DNA of 64,000 bases from Phaseolus vulgaris (GCF_000499845.2 NC_023751.2:28588975-28652974), one strand, 5' to 3'. Shown: positions 38,407 to 52,032, counted from the first letter of the stretch. Notes: generated from the sequence alone by a model not told the origin. Made by a program: numbers and translations.

Positions 38407-40976
38407 GCTGAAAGTTTTAAGTTTTGCAATTGTGCTCACTTTGATGTGAGAGTTGGCATCAAGAAACTGAAAATGCTTAAATGGAGGAAGAGGGAGGGGC
38501 TAAAACTGTTTTTTATACTGATAATATACTTTGTTGACACTGTGAACAGTGAGAATTAGATGACTATAGATAAACATCAATAAACTAGAACTGTTTATGT
38601 GGAGGCCCATTCATCACACAATTTTAACTACAGTGGTTTTGAGAGTTGAGACTCATTGCCTAATATAATCCTTATAATGTACTGCACCATGATGACTCAT
38701 GAACTTATCTGATATAAGTGTGTATCCTTAAAGACAGCCCCATACACATCAAACGGTATCTTCTTGTTTGTTTTGTGGGAAAATTAAGGTTGGCAAGACA
38801 TTGCATTCGCTGTGTCAGTCATTGCTTGGGCAATATTCCTTTTGTTAATTGGTTTTGCTTGTTGGTTTCAATCACTACCAGTCGTAATGTGTAATGTTCT
38901 CATCGGTTATGGAACTTTTGTAGGTTAGGCCATCAAAATCTGACCCAATCTAAACTGTAAAAGCACAGTGCATTGATATTAAAGAGTGATTAAACAATAA
39001 TGACCGACTTTTATTAACTTAGTTTGTTAATGAGAAATGTCAGCAAAACAGCATAATCTTAATCACACTTTTGAATACACTTTGTATTATTAGTTTAAAT
39101 TTATTAAAAACTATGAAAACTTTTATAATCTTATTAAATTTTAATCGATAATAAATAATATATTTAAAGGAGTATATTAGAAAATATGTTGATAACACTC
39201 TTGTTATATAAAATGTGCAATCTTGTAAGTTGAACTATTTGCCGCATGCTTAGGTCTCCATTTGGAAGAGATTGAAGTATGCTGAAACAATCCTTTTACA
39301 TATTTAAAACTCAACAAGCATTTTGAGGTTGAAAAACAATTTTCATTAGCCTGAATTTGTAACTTAAAATTTAGAAGTGGCTTTCTTAAATTTTGACTTA
39401 GGAGAGTTAATCACATGTATCTTTTTATTAATTCAGTCTAATCCAAGACTAGTTACGAGATTCAGATTTTAGAAATTAAACTTGATACGTTCCAGGCTAT
39501 ACTTGAAGAACTCTTAACTTGGTATAGTGTCTCATATTTCCTGAGGTTGTCCTTACTATGTAGAAATGGGTTACCCCTCACCATGTTACGCCAAATTTCA
39601 ACGGACAAAAAGGCTGTTAATATTGCTTCAAAGGGTGACCAACGTTTATGCCCACAAAATTTTTCAAAAATGTTATATCTGCTACTAACTAGAAAAGTTA
39701 CGTAACAATTGTCTTATCCAAAATTGGCTCTTTTTTAAAGATTTATCATGTTTACACAATCAATGTTAATGACTTACTTTCGCTTTGTCGAATACTTGTA
39801 GTACCTTTACTTGGTAGGCAAAATTCATATTTTAACTTTAATCCCCTAACCCGTAATGTCATCTATTGTGTTAACTCCAATATTTTGTGCTAGGCACACA
39901 ACATTTCATTATGTTTTTTCGTCCAAAATGTCCTCTTGAATGGAAAGGCATTACATTAAGTACACAAAGAAAATAGTAATTTCAGCACATTCTCAAATTT
40001 TAGAAACAGTTAAAAAAAATCAAGAAATGTACTATTAGATTTTATTGACAACCTTAAATTAGAAAATCTACTATTTTCTCTACAAAAATTTATCCGGAGA
40101 AATTGTTAACAAAAAAACAATGAAAAGACCAAATATTGAATTACATAGCAAGAATTTGCACGCATAAGGGAAACTGTTCTAAAGAATCTCACCTCAAGAA
40201 ATCATAAAAAAATTTATAATTTTCCCAAAGCTACTCTTTTAGCAAATAGGTGTCAATTAATAAATAATACGTAACATTTAAACAGTGAGGCAACGAGAGA
40301 ACGTGATGGAGGGGATCTTGTGATATAATAGATTAGGTCTTCTGCAGAAGGTAGCGATGAAAACACTGAGGGAGCACAGTGGCAGGGGATATGGGAAGAA
40401 GAGAGAAGGAAGCTGGAGGGGGATGAGAAGGGTGAGGGAAAGTGGTTTGAATTCAAAGAGAGTGACAGAAAAAAGAAGGTAGTACGGTCATCTAATACTT
40501 AATAAAAAAAGTGTCACTTAACAAATTTAACATAAAAGTCCAAAAAGGGTAAAACATAGGGTCCGTGTAATTTGTTCCATGTTCTAATCGACAATTATTT
40601 ACTTTAAAGGTTGCCCTTTAAAGTAAGTAACTAAAGAAAAACAGAACAAATTGCACAACCTCTAATATGACAATATGATAACACCTGTTTGTTGAGACAT
40701 CTAAAAGTAGGAAATAGAAATTAGGCAGCAAAACATTTATGATTTAACTCACTTAACACTTTATCAAGTTATAGACCGCTAGGAACAATGAATGCTTGAT
40801 TAGATTCCCTCTAGACTGACTAATACAGAACCAAGCAAAAATCATTAAACGGTAAACTCCTTCAAAATAATATTTTTGGACATTCAAGTTAGCAAACTTA
40901 TATCTGCAGATGTAGATGTCCTATTGCTACAGCATACCGAGTAATGCCGTCACATGAACAGGTCCAATTCAAGTTA
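38407..40976. other. Intergenic DNA between the PRE-like gene and the uL29m gene
   Basis: 38407-38600 is presumably the PRE-like promoter. The rest is AT-rich and no gene is supported. A less AT-rich, plus-strand purine-rich patch at 40280-40460 contains short frames on both strands without recognisable domains. Confidence 0.5.
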
Positions 40977-41801
40977 TTAAAGAGCATTTATCATTTTCTT
41001 CATATCGGCAGACCTCCTGGGATCTGGTTCTTCAATTGCTCTCTCGGTAAGTACATGCTTGATGCGACACATTGACTTCCTCACCTGATTTCACATACCA
41101 AATAAATCAATAAAATGCATAGGTGTTTTTTTGGTTCCACATACACAGTTAACATTTGTAATTCACTGTTCAGGAAAAAAAAAGATAAGACAAGACCATT
41201 GTGATTGTTCTAATACCATTCATCCATGTAACTTCGGTTAACAAGAGCAACACATGTGTAAGGCAGAACAAGTGCAAAGAGAGGTGATACCTTAGAGATG
41301 CGCTCTGGGTTAGGAAAACGCAGGTTCTGTGCATTAAGCATTTGACGCTGAGTCATCAACATGTTCTTCTCCTTTAACAACACATACCACAACTTATGAA
41401 GGTCGTCCCAAGATTTCAGGCGCAGTTCAGAAGCCTTCCAACCCCGACCTAGCAATAAACATTAAGAAAGATAATAAAAAGAGACAGCTATTATCAGAAC
41501 AAAAATAGCATAACCTTCAAAGCTCAACGGTGAAAATCAAGAACTTCGGTTGTACTGAACCATTGTGGCTACTGCATGAAAACCAGTGAAAGTTTTCACA
41601 ATAAATCCATTTGAAAACAAGAGGTGCATGATGCATACCATAAACAACAGGTTTGTCATCGTCTGGGCTCCTGTCTGCCTCAAAGAACTCCTGAAGGGGA
41701 TTGCGAACTTCTCTGCCACCAGCAGGAGCTGTAGTGGCATACTGTTTTGATCTAGCAGCAGCAGCAAAGAGTGTTCGTCCAAGTGTTCTATGCAAAAACA
41801 T
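40977..41801 (-). CDS. Mitochondrial ribosomal protein uL29m (L47)
   Basis: Three coding exons on the minus strand (41801-41639, 41448-41291, 41084-40977) join to 429 nt, or 142 residues. The first exon encodes a basic, alanine-rich mitochondrial targeting peptide ([19 protein letters not shown]). The body carries [58 protein letters not shown] and FPNPERISK, then [20 protein letters not shown]. This is the MRP-L47/uL29 domain of the mitochondrial large ribosomal subunit, near the exit tunnel. Length and exon phases fit the plant family. A non-coding leader exon is likely near 42857-42960, with a GTTTG-type donor, which would place a ~1-kb intron before the start codon. It includes an aaacccttaaaccc telo-box-like motif typical of translation genes. 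The leader exon is inference. Confidence 0.92.
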
Positions 41802-42856
41802 GGCTGCATTGCCAATCATATTTATTGTATAATGTAAGAATCCAGATGACAAGAAAATGCCCATACAAACAATGTTATCAAAATTAAATCAAATAGTATC
41901 TTATATCACATTCGCATGGATTTTCCAGGCAATGTATCATTGAGTATGATCAAGTAAAAACTGAAAAATCCCATCATTTAGGTAAACAGTTGGAAGAAAG
42001 TGCAACTCTGAAATTCAAAAATCAATTAGCGGACTAGCCTTCCCCTATTATTTTACACCCACACATGCACAGAGCTATGCCAGCCAACTAAGTTTTCCAC
42101 TTCATTACAAGTTCATATTATGTTATTAGATGATCCCAAGATTCGAGACACCAACTGATACAATGCACTCTTGCAGAGTTGCACTATATCCACATAATGA
42201 AGCAAGTCTAGTAGAAAACACACAGATAAGGGGTAAAAGAAAAGGAGGAAACACGAGAAATATTCAGAGAATTCAAAATATTCATCGTGAGACACCCTGC
42301 CAAAATGTGCAATTGACTAGTTGACAGTGAAAAGGAACCTTCTATTAGACAACTAATGATGGTGAATGAAAAAACGTGTACTTTGACATATTGAACGTTA
42401 AATTGGATTCATAGTTCACACGAACAATGTATATGCCTACAAGCACCCAAATCAATGTACGCAAACGCATCAATTTGAGGTTACACTGGACGAAAAGTAT
42501 TTGTAGGCAAGCGATATCTGACAAAGAAACCAAAAAAAAAAATCAGATTACTGGACTACTAAATCACATTTTGAGGGAAAAATGCGTTTCCACGATTCAG
42601 ACCAAATATCGAACAGTTTGTGGGCAAAATCAAATATATTGCAAAATGAAAAAAAGTGAAACATTGTGGACAACAAATAAACAAGAGCGTATAGAGGGAA
42701 ATTAAAGAAACATGAAAAACTTCACAAAAGGGGGAAATAGTTACGTAAATAATACTCAGCTCCACTGTAATAGGTCTTGGGGAAGTCAGATCCACAAATT
42801 GAAAATTAGAAAAATGAAAAACAAACCAAAACAGGAATAAGAACAAAACAAACCTA

Positions 42857-42960
42857 ACGAAGGAACCAGACAGCGCTGCAAATATGAAGTGAAGATGAAA
42901 CTATTAAGATGGGTTTAAGGGTTTTCCAGGAGCAGAGGAGGAAGACGATATATTCTTTAT
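42857..42960 (-). promoter_or_regulatory. Probable 5' leader/promoter of the uL29m gene with telo-box-like motif
   Basis: The minus strand reads cctggaaaacccttaaaccc and ends in TTAG|GTTTG, a possible donor. Telo-box-like AAACCCTA motifs are frequent in plant ribosomal-protein promoters. It lies about 1.05 kb upstream of the coding start. Confidence 0.4.
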
Positions 42961-44648
42961 TTCTCTTTACCTTTCACTCGTGTTCAGGTGTAATAAAAAA
43001 AAATCCTTAAATTACTCAACTTTAAACTGTTTGAAATTTTCTAAATAGGTATTTAGTTTCTAATCAGTATAATTTGTTAATAGTTTTTAACATTTTTTAA
43101 ATCATCCTACCTTATAATTTTTTAATTCGAAATTTAATTTAATTAAGTTTTAATTATCTCATAATTTTTTTTGAATTGAGCCTTGTTAAAAATTTACAAA
43201 TGTACAAAATATTGTTTTTAAGGACATATAGTTTTTCGTCTTTCAATGTTTAACTTTATGATTAATTCGTTCAATTTTTTTTCGATTTGTTACTAGTCGA
43301 CTCTTTCTTATTAAAGAGAAAATAAACGTTGAATTTGAGGAGATTGAAAAAGAAATGAGTGAATTGAGTAAGTTGAAAACTAAAAATTATAAACAATACC
43401 ATATCTTGAGTTGATGACAAAGAATTACTTAAAGAAATTAATTTTTTTAATACTTGATAATATTTTATTAAAATTTAATTAAAAATACTCAAATTAATAA
43501 TTTATTTAAAATTTAATTAAGCAAGTTTTTATAAACTAACTTTAACACTTCTTTTTTCGGTTTACGAATATATATTTTATTTAAAAGTGTTTTCAAATAT
43601 TTTACGTACTAAAAAGTATTATTAAAAAATTATTAAATAAAATTAATTTAAAAAACAATTAATTACTGTATTGATTAAATTAAATATATTTTATAAATTA
43701 AAAAAATATTGTTATTTAAAGTAGTTTTTATTGTTAATAAAAATTTATAAATTAAATATAATTAACTATCAAGATTTTAATTACCAATTTTAAAATTTAA
43801 AATAATTAATAACTAAAGTTTTAATAGCTAATTAAATATCAATATAAAAATTATTTTAAATATCAATAATTTTTTAATCTAACTTAATTTAATTAATATA
43901 ATAATTAATTATTTTTTTCTAAAAATAATTTATATTTAATGATGTTCTAGCTGTGTATTCTAACTTTAAAATGTTTCACTGTAATTTTACAAAATATCCA
44001 ATTAAAATGAAAAACATTTTAAAATAACTTTAATAATGTAGATATTGTAAATAATTAAAAATCAGTTTAAGAATACTTTTGAAAAATGATTATTATAAAA
44101 TATATTTTAAGAAAAAATATTTTAACATTTTTATAATACATATTAATTTATGATTAATAGAAACTAAGTTTTTAATTGTAGCGCCATAAATATGATTTTG
44201 TTTTCTAGAATATGTATCATTCTTTTAGTTCAAATTATATTTTAAAATTAAGAAAATTAATTTTTAAAAATATTTCATCAATAAAATGTTGGATTACTTG
44301 ATTTCACTTTATATATTTATTTGCATAGGATTCAACTCTTTAAAAGATAGCGGATAACATTATGTTAAGTTATATATCAAACATTCTTTTAATGAAATAA
44401 TGAACAATACAAATAAATAAATATATATACATATATATCAAATTTTATTAATATTGGTTATTCTTTTTAAATATTCAGAAATTTTCTTATCTTAAGTAAA
44501 ATGTCATTATTCTTTAGTATAAGATTGATATCTAGTATACATTTGTTCTTAAATGTAACAAAGAATTAGGGATTTATATATTGTGTATAGTGAAAAGATT
44601 GTCATGGTAGCAACTAGTAAAAATAGGTGTAGTTCACTTTGTGTATCT
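42961..44648. other. Very AT-rich spacer
   Basis: I see no gene, RNA or clear repeat in this stretch. It is among the most AT-rich parts of the window, with many short taatta and aaatta runs. Confidence 0.6.
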
Positions 44649-45190
44649 TTATATTTTAAATAGTTTTAAAAGCTCATTACAATACTTAGATTGGTTAAGA
44701 AATATACCATTTTTCATTTGTTTCACTACAATGCTAAGAAGACGGTTAATTTTTCCATTGTTGACATACACTTGCATGAATATGATGTCTCTCACAAATT
44801 TCATTATAAAGAAAATCTTATAAAATTTTCCTCTTTCATAATTTTGAGAAAACAATAAGTTGTTAAGTCTCTCCTATTGTTAATTATTTCATACATTTCT
44901 TAATTTATATAATATTTTTTAAAAAAACTTTTACATCTATTTTGATGAAGTTTAAATTCAATCAAGCATGCAAAAAAAAAAAAAAGCAAGAAGTAGTCTT
45001 GAAGTCTCTAACCTATCCATAGGATTATAGGACTATATGTTTCTACAAAATATATGTCTTCTTCTTTAGTTTCTTATTTATTCATCTTGTTTCTAAATAT
45101 CCATTTGCTTCTACTCCATTTTCAACATCACCTATTATGTTGCCTAAAGCAAGTATCTTAGACTCTCCATTCTTTTGGAAGATCATTGTG
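44649..45190 (-). pseudogene. Ty1/copia reverse transcriptase relic
   Basis: The minus strand retains SKWIFRNKMNK near 45110 (compare the copia TKWIFRNK box), VETYSPI (compare FDETFAPV), and VRDIIFMQ with VKQMKNGIFLNQSKYCNELL (44660-44785), the end of the copia reverse transcriptase. Stops and frameshifts separate these pieces. It is a dead fragment without recognisable LTRs. Confidence 0.65.
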
Positions 45191-45292
45191 TGATGACGCA
45201 TATTTTGATGGCATTTATCAACGAAATTAGATCTTTCAGTAATTATTGACCAACACAAATATGTGTAAGTAACTAGTAATATTATTATTTAT

Positions 45293-45780
45293 TTTTTTTT
45301 TACATGAAAAAAGTATTATTAAAAAGAGAAAAAAGAAAGAAAATACAAAAATGTGGGGAGACTAGACCAAAACCTATATGTTAACAAAAATTATACATAA
45401 GTACGCTATACCTATTCATGAAAAATTCTAAGAACAAATTATATATAAGCTTATTATACCAATGAAATGATTCTATATGAATCAATCCTAAATTAGTCAA
45501 CTTATCAGCACACGCATTCCCTTCACGAAAAATATGAGTAACCCTAAACATGATTTTCCCACAGTAATTAAGACAAGTATTTCATTGATTACGAAGCATC
45601 CACGAAACATTAGTCCTAGCAGTAAACGCAACACAAACCAGACATTAGTAAGCCCAATCTTTTGAGCTTCCTCCATAGCATGTATAACTCCATAAAACTC
45701 AGCAACCATGCAGTCTGAACTTCAAAAAAACACAGAGAAAACACCAATAAACTCCTCTATACTCTCACGGAAAAAAATAT
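45293..45780 (-). pseudogene. LINE (non-LTR retrotransposon) RNase H-like 3' fragment
   Basis: The minus strand encodes GVFIGVFSVFF followed by MVAEFYGVIHAMEEAQKIGL, the RNase H-like domain found at the end of plant L1-type LINE ORF2 proteins. Frameshifts follow. A T-run at 45293-45301 (a poly-A tail in reverse) and A-rich sequence mark its 3' end. It is a 5'-truncated copy. Confidence 0.72.
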
Positions 45781-45919
45781 TTATTATTATTTAAAACTTT
45801 TAAAATTATTATTATGTAAGTTTATTAAATTTAATATTATCAATTCGCTACAAGAAGAGAGAATAAAACTCAATTCTAGTAAGTATAATGGAGGATTTGT
45901 AACCACTAGATTAAAGGAA

Positions 45920-46260
45920 TTTTGTAATGATTATTATTATTATTCTTCTTATTATTATTAATATTATTGTCATTCTTATTATTAATATTAGTAATATTAT
46001 ACTTGTTAATATTATTATTAATGTTACTATTATTATTATTATTATTATAATTATTATTAATATTATTATAATAATTACTATTAATGTTGTTAATATTAAT
46101 ATGATTAAATTAATATTTTTATTTTAATACATATTAATATAAAATAAAATTATTAGTGTTACTTTTATAATAAATTATTAATAATAATAAAATTATTAAT
46201 AGAATTATTATAATATTTATTTTTAATATTATTATCATTATCATTATTATTATATCAATT
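45920..46260. repeat. Interrupted ATT-type simple repeat
   Basis: An imperfect run of att, atc and aat triplets covers about 340 bp. The plus-strand frame through it is only a chain of isoleucine, asparagine and valine codons and is not a gene. Confidence 0.85.
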
Positions 46261-46287
46261 TATTACATTAATATTTTTATTTTAATA

Positions 46288-46960
46288 TGTAACATCCCAG
46301 AAAATACATCTAACTATTACAATACAAGTTCTACTACGGACTTGGAGTTTTTCAAAATATTTCTATTACAAGATTATAACTTATAGAAATATAAATATTA
46401 ACAATATAAGGTTCAAAACTACATCACAAAGCCCTCTGACATCTATATGATCATATGCTCGTCTACGTAGTACAGTCATCGCAGTTCACAACATAACAAG
46501 AAAAACAAGAATAAGTTAATGAAAAGAAATTTCATAATATATATAATTCATGCAAAAACACCAATCAAACTAATAATTTGTAAACATTTCTTTAAATGTT
46601 GTCATATAAAATTTCAATACCAATTCTATCGTTCGTATAGACCACACATACATCTATTATCAATCAAAATCATTGAATTTCATTTCAATCTCACTGACTA
46701 CACATGAGTCCACTGTCTTCCAGAAGACTCATTAAGTATGCCCCTACCAAAAACTAACACCTGATCCAAAGATTACCAACGAATCTAAGAGAGAGGATCA
46801 AGGTAAGTACAAACATCCAATATCGAGTGTCTATAGCGGGATCTAGTGTGTATGAACTCCCTCTCAGCTTCTCACCACCTGATCTTATGCAAAGATAGGT
46901 GCAGTGGAAATCCTTACCATGGCACAAGTTCAATAATGGGCATGGATGAGACATTAAGTA
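46288..46960. repeat. Probable LTR-like dispersed repeat fragment
   Basis: It starts TGTAACATCCCAGAAAATAC, a terminus style seen in legume LTRs. It is less AT-rich than its flanks and lacks a coding frame with known domains. No partner copy lies in the window, so the assignment is tentative. Confidence 0.3.
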
Positions 46961-47879
46961 AGGAAAGTCAAGTTCTCTTTTTCTGATTGGATCTTATGCC
47001 CTGCATTAACATGGTAACAAAATAATTTGTTTGTATTAAAAGCTTTATTTGGTCCATATTTGTTTGTTTTTTTTTACTGCTTGGTGTTAATGGTTTTAAA
47101 TGAGATTTTTGTTGCATGTATCATTATTGTGAAATAGTTCTGGTTATGCTTTGGTACCTTTGAACTGGCTGAAAGGCGTGGAAGGTTGAGTTTTATGGTG
47201 CAAGGTATGCTATGAATGAGAAGTGCTTTTATGCAAAGAAGTCATCAGAACGTGGCTTTGGAACCAAAATGTTAAAATTCATCATAAAAAGGAACATTAT
47301 GGAAATGTGAGGTTATAGTTGTTTAGTTGTGAAAAAAGTGGTAGAAATGCAAGTTAGTTTAAAACAAAACTATAAAACAGCTTCAGTATGCTCTCAATAA
47401 TGATGTAAAATTGGGGTGAGAGGAACGGTAGGTAAAAATGGAGAAGCTATCTTATTGCATATTATTAACAAGACAATCTTGTTTTTATCCTTTAGCTATG
47501 TAGAATGAGGGAATGTTAAAAAGCATGTTGCAGGTTTATTGAGAAGTACTGTTAGTATTGAACATATGATCAGAGATGGGTCACCAAAATTTATAGATAA
47601 AAGGAGCAAGCACACCTATCTGAATTTATGAACGGTTGAATTTTTACTTATTATGTTTGTTAGATCTGTTTTATAAGCATGTATCTGGTTGGGATGACTT
47701 TCTTAACAGCAAAATTAATGTGTAATATGTCATGCATTTCTATGCAGATTAGTTAGGATATGTAAATAATTTTGCTGGATTTGATTGTTGTATAAGGGTT
47801 GGGACACCTTGAAGTGTTCCTTTTAATTTTAAATTTTATTTATTCTTTGTTGAAAAAAAATTAGAATTACCAATATTAA
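46961..47879. other. Spacer without supported gene
   Basis: Mixed-composition DNA. I see no convincing frame or RNA gene. It may contain old transposon sequence. Confidence 0.45.
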
Positions 47880-47882
47880 ATT

Positions 47883-48559
47883 CACTACACTAAAAAGTAA
47901 AATTAGCTGCAAAAGAAAATGAAGGTGATGCTAGGAACCCTAAATAATGTCCAATAAGCCTTGATTATTAAAAAAAATAAAAAAATAAAACATGGGTAAG
48001 TGTGAGTTATATGGACATAAACTTAAAAAAAGAAAAAAAAATTGTGTGGATCAAATGGTCACAACTGAAACTATAAATAATAAATAATAATAAAAATTTA
48101 AAATTTTGTAGGTTAAGCCCTAGCAAACATAATACATATATATATATTTAAATTAAATTTAAATATGTAATAAAATTATGAAGGTTAAGCCCACACTTGT
48201 TTAAAAATTGTGTGGTCAATCTGTTGACTAAGCCCATGCTTCTTTGAATAAACAATATAAAATATAATTTTGTGTGGACAACATATAGGCTAAGCACACG
48301 CTTGTTTAAAACTTATGTGGCCAACATGTAGGTTAAGCTCACGCTTTTTTACATAAACAATATAAAATATAATTTTGTGTGAGGAGCATGTAGGCTAAGC
48401 CTACGCAAAAAACACACCACTTGTATCCCACGCACCCGCTACTATTTTTATGTCGAGCATATTAGCTACCAAATTTTAATAATAACTACACTTTTGCATC
48501 CATTTATTATAGCTAATGTCCCTTTTTGACCCATGCTAATAAACATATTTTTTGTAGTG
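47883..48559. mobile_element. CACTA-like non-autonomous element (677 bp)
   Basis: It begins CACTACACTAAAAAG and ends attttttgtagtg (reverse complement CACTACAAAAAAT), giving imperfect terminal inverted repeats with the CACTA signature. It is flanked by the 3-bp duplication ATT (47880-47882 and 48560-48562), the length made by CACTA transposases. There is no transposase frame. Its interior holds a tandem ~105-bp repeat. It would need transposase from elsewhere. Confidence 0.7.
48182..48400. repeat. Tandem ~105-bp repeat inside the CACTA-like element
   Basis: Two units run from g(g/c)ttaagc-cacgcttgtttaaa to cttt-ataaacaatataaaat and ataattttgtgtg, followed by a partial third (gctaagcctacgc). 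Within each unit the g-ctaagcccacgctt motif occurs twice. Repeats of this kind in subterminal regions are often transposase-binding sites. Confidence 0.7.
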
Positions 48560-48562
48560 ATT

Positions 48563-49964
48563 TAATAGAAATCAAACTACTTGAATAAATTTTAAAAAAT
48601 ATATACTAAATGCATTTAAAAGTATGAATTAATATTGCACAAAAATAAAGTAGATTTTGACATAATAAGCTCATAGAACATAATAGAACATTCATTACTA
48701 TAAAAAGCTCATGTATAAGGATATATTTATAGTCATTGTTTATCGAGTCATTGTCTAAACATATATGTTATAGATAACTACTCAAGTCACCGTCTATAAT
48801 TTTTATAAATAACAGTTTTAATTGATAACCGTAGTGACAACAATTTTATACATAATTGTCGTCTAATGTATTATAAAAAATTAAAAAAAGTTATTAGAAG
48901 AGTATGATACATTTTTGTCTAAAATCGTCGTTTATATTATATAAACTACGGTTTAGTCTGAACAATAGTTTATATTAATTTTTTTTAATACAATTTGTTT
49001 AATTTATATTTAATATACTTATGGAGATGCAGATATGTGACAGTAAGATATATAAATCCTATGAAATATTACAATATTTAAAGTAATCAAATTTCTATAC
49101 ACTAATAGTAACAAAATATGTTTAAAAATTTCTATACACTAAAATTGTTTATACACTAGAAGCAAATAAACTGAAACTAATACTATAGAACCTAAGATCT
49201 AATTAATAACAAATCATAATATATCCTAAAGTTGTAAAAGTTAGGAAAATATGTCGTCCAAACGTTTTTTTTATGTAATTCATTGATTCAAAATTAAATG
49301 GTGACACATCCATGAAATGTTACAGCACAAAATAAGTTGAAATAAGTCCATAAATTAAAGATTATTTTACATAAAAAGTTAGTTAAATTCAATGGGCAGT
49401 GGTTTTGGAGGTGGTTTATTTCATCCATAGAATATCGATGTGCTGTTATTTAGTTCTAGTTACTCAAATTAAAATAATTATATAAATTCATATATATTTT
49501 AGATTTTTGAAGAGAAGCTAATATATATGTTATATGTAATTCATAATAATTATCTTAAAAAATTGAATTTATGAAAAACTATTCAAAATAGCTTTTACTT
49601 GAATTAAAATTGATTTTTTCAGATTTTTTAAGTGAAAAAAAAGTTGATTTTTCCTTAAAGCTGATTATTTTCTTAAAAGAATATTACAATAAATGAAAAG
49701 AATATTGTAATAAATGGAGGTTATTTTCAATTTTTTATGCTTCTTCTTGAATTTTGGATCATCTTCAATAAACAAATGAAGTGCATACATATTTAACACA
49801 ATTTTCTTCACAATTTCTTTTCAAATTTTTACACATCCACCTTCTTACACCTTCCACTTCCTAATCAAAACAAAACATATATATAAGAATTACAATTTGT
49901 TCACACTTGTCAATTGGCAAATCCACCGAACACGTTACACCACGTTTCTCAAAATCCAGAGAAT
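48563..49964. other. Spacer with CACTA-style repeat motifs
   Basis: 48700-49000 contains repeated gtc-tataa and accgtagtgac motifs that recall subterminal parts of CACTA elements, but no clear ends. The remainder is AT-rich and contains no supported gene. 49740-49964 is probably the transporter gene 3' region. Confidence 0.45.
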
Positions 49965-52032
49965 TTAAGCCACCATGTCACAAGCCTGTTTCTCCTTGTT
50001 TTCTTCTTCATCCAAAGTATCACACAGTGCTCTCCCCCTTGTCTCTGGCAAGAATATTCCATAAATCCCACTAAAACCTATCACCAACCCAAAAACACCG
50101 TAACACAGAAACTTGTTCTCTCTTCCAGCACTCACCAGCATTGGACTGAACGCGCCACCAAGCACCACTGCTAACCTTGCCATAGACAGTGCTGAATTCC
50201 TCACACAAGTTGGGAACAGTTCCGTTGTGTAGATGAGGTACACGTTAAACGAGGAACAAGCACTGAAGAATGATATCAACTCGAACACTATTTGCAGATT
50301 GGTCCATGGCTTCACTTCAATGACGGACATCACACTGAAAACACCACTGAGGATAGTGAAGAGAAGGAGTGCAGGTCTCCTATCGAACTTGTCTATGAAG
50401 AAGAACACAATCAATGCAGAGGGTAACTCGGATAACGCATTGAAAGTGACACTCAAATAGAGGTTGAAAGACAGGTTTTGAAGGCCTAGTGGCATGCCAT
50501 AATAGACCAATCCAATACCTATTCCCATAGCCATAATTGACACAAGCCTTCTAGAGGACCATTTCTTTTGTAGCAGAATTTTTAGGGCAGAGAACAGGTC
50601 CACGTTCCACGTTTCTTCCTTGTGGGACATGTTATTAATGGCCAAATCCACGTTGCTTTGAGTGACAGATGTGATGCATTTCAGCGTGGCCACGGCTTCT
50701 TCTCTCCTTCCTCGCACTAGAAGCCATCTCGGGGATTCCGTAACGAACACCTTCACCAATATGCAATAGATAATTGTTGTAATGGAAGTCCATAGGTAAA
50801 GGTTCCTCCACGACGAATTCTTGTTTGCGTAAGCCATGACTGGTAGGGACAAGAACCCTACATATGCACACAACAAACACATTCTTAAATTGAGATTAGT
50901 AAAACCAAACAATATTGTCTTATTGTTTTTAATATGAAAATAATTATTTATATTTACATTTGAGTTAAAAAAAATACTAATTAAAATTTCTTACAAACCA
51001 TAAAACTGAGCAAGATTCATCAAAATAAGAGTGAAACCATATACATTTTAATAAATTTCTTTAATGTATTATGTTATCACTCAACAACAACTGAAATTAA
51101 TTATAAGAAATTTTAAAAAAATAAAATAATGAATGAGATTTTCTTAGAAAACCTAAAATCACAGAAACCCTCTTGCAAGGGTAAAGAATGAAGTTTCCCA
51201 GAAAGTTTGATATATGAACTTAATATATTTTATTGAGAAAGATAAATTATTTTAACAAAAACATATTTTATTATCATTTTTAGTTGAAGTAAGCAAAAGA
51301 ACATATAGGAATAGGTGAAAAAGATGAGTTACGACCTCAGGATCCGCATGCTTACGTACCTATAGTGAAGCAAAAGAAGCCGATGACACTGATCTGACCG
51401 CGCCGCCGTTTTCCGACGATCTCGGTGGCGAGCACGAGCGCGGAAGTGCCAATGGTGGCGCGAGCGAAGCCACAGAAGAACTTGAGCGCGGAGTAGACCC
51501 AAACATTGGGCGAGAGAGCGGAGAGAAGAGAAGTAATGCCCATGAGAAGGCACGAGAAGAAGAGCATGTTCTTGCGTCCGAGCGAGGAGTCCGCCAGCGA
51601 GGCCAGCACGAATCCTCCCACCAAGCACCCCATGAAGAAACTCGAAGCGGGAAGCCCAGAGATTACGGAGTTCGCGCACTCAAGACCCCACTCCGACACG
51701 GTGGAAGCATACGCAGGCGCATCCCACGCCCACCACTCCCTGGGGAGGTTGCAGAGTGTGGCGGCGGTGGCGCAGGCATTGTTGCCCTGGGTACAGCTCC
51801 ACGAGGGCGGGGCGTCGGTGAAGACGGTGATGAAGGTCTGTTGGGCGTCGAAGAGCCAGGCGACGGAGACAAGGACTGATTGGAGAAACTGGGACCAGTT
51901 GAACTCGCCTATACAGAGTTCCACGGTGGATCCCAGCGATGGGTGGTGTTTATAGGGTGGTGATGGTGGTTCTTCTTGTGTGTCAGATGATGGTGGATAT
52001 GGGTTGCAGAGGAGAGGGGTGGAATCTGCCAT
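49965..52032 (-). CDS. Organic cation/carnitine transporter-like MFS protein
   Basis: Two exons on the minus strand (52032-51360 and 50857-49965) with a 502-bp GT/AG intron encode 521 residues. The plan is that of plant organic cation/carnitine transporters (OCT family). A hydrophilic N-terminus precedes TM1 (SVLVSVAWLFDAQQTFITVF). A long outer loop with cysteines follows (WSCTQGNNACATAATLC). The MFS loop 2-3 motif is LADSSLGRKNML, and the central motif is VTESPRWLLVRGRREEA. The second six-helix half ends with FLPETRGRALCDTLDEEEN, the sugar/organic-ion transporter signature. It probably moves organic cations, carnitine or polyamines across the plasma membrane or tonoplast. The substrate cannot be read from sequence. 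Exon 1 is notably GC-rich. A TATA-like signal lies about 75 bp upstream. Confidence 0.93.

Noticed and set aside
45927..46127. 66-codon isoleucine/asparagine frame
   Set aside because: Product of an ATT-type simple repeat.
51506..51955. 149-codon plus-strand frame opposite exon 1 of the transporter
   Set aside because: It is the antisense of a clear MFS coding exon and shows no independent domain.
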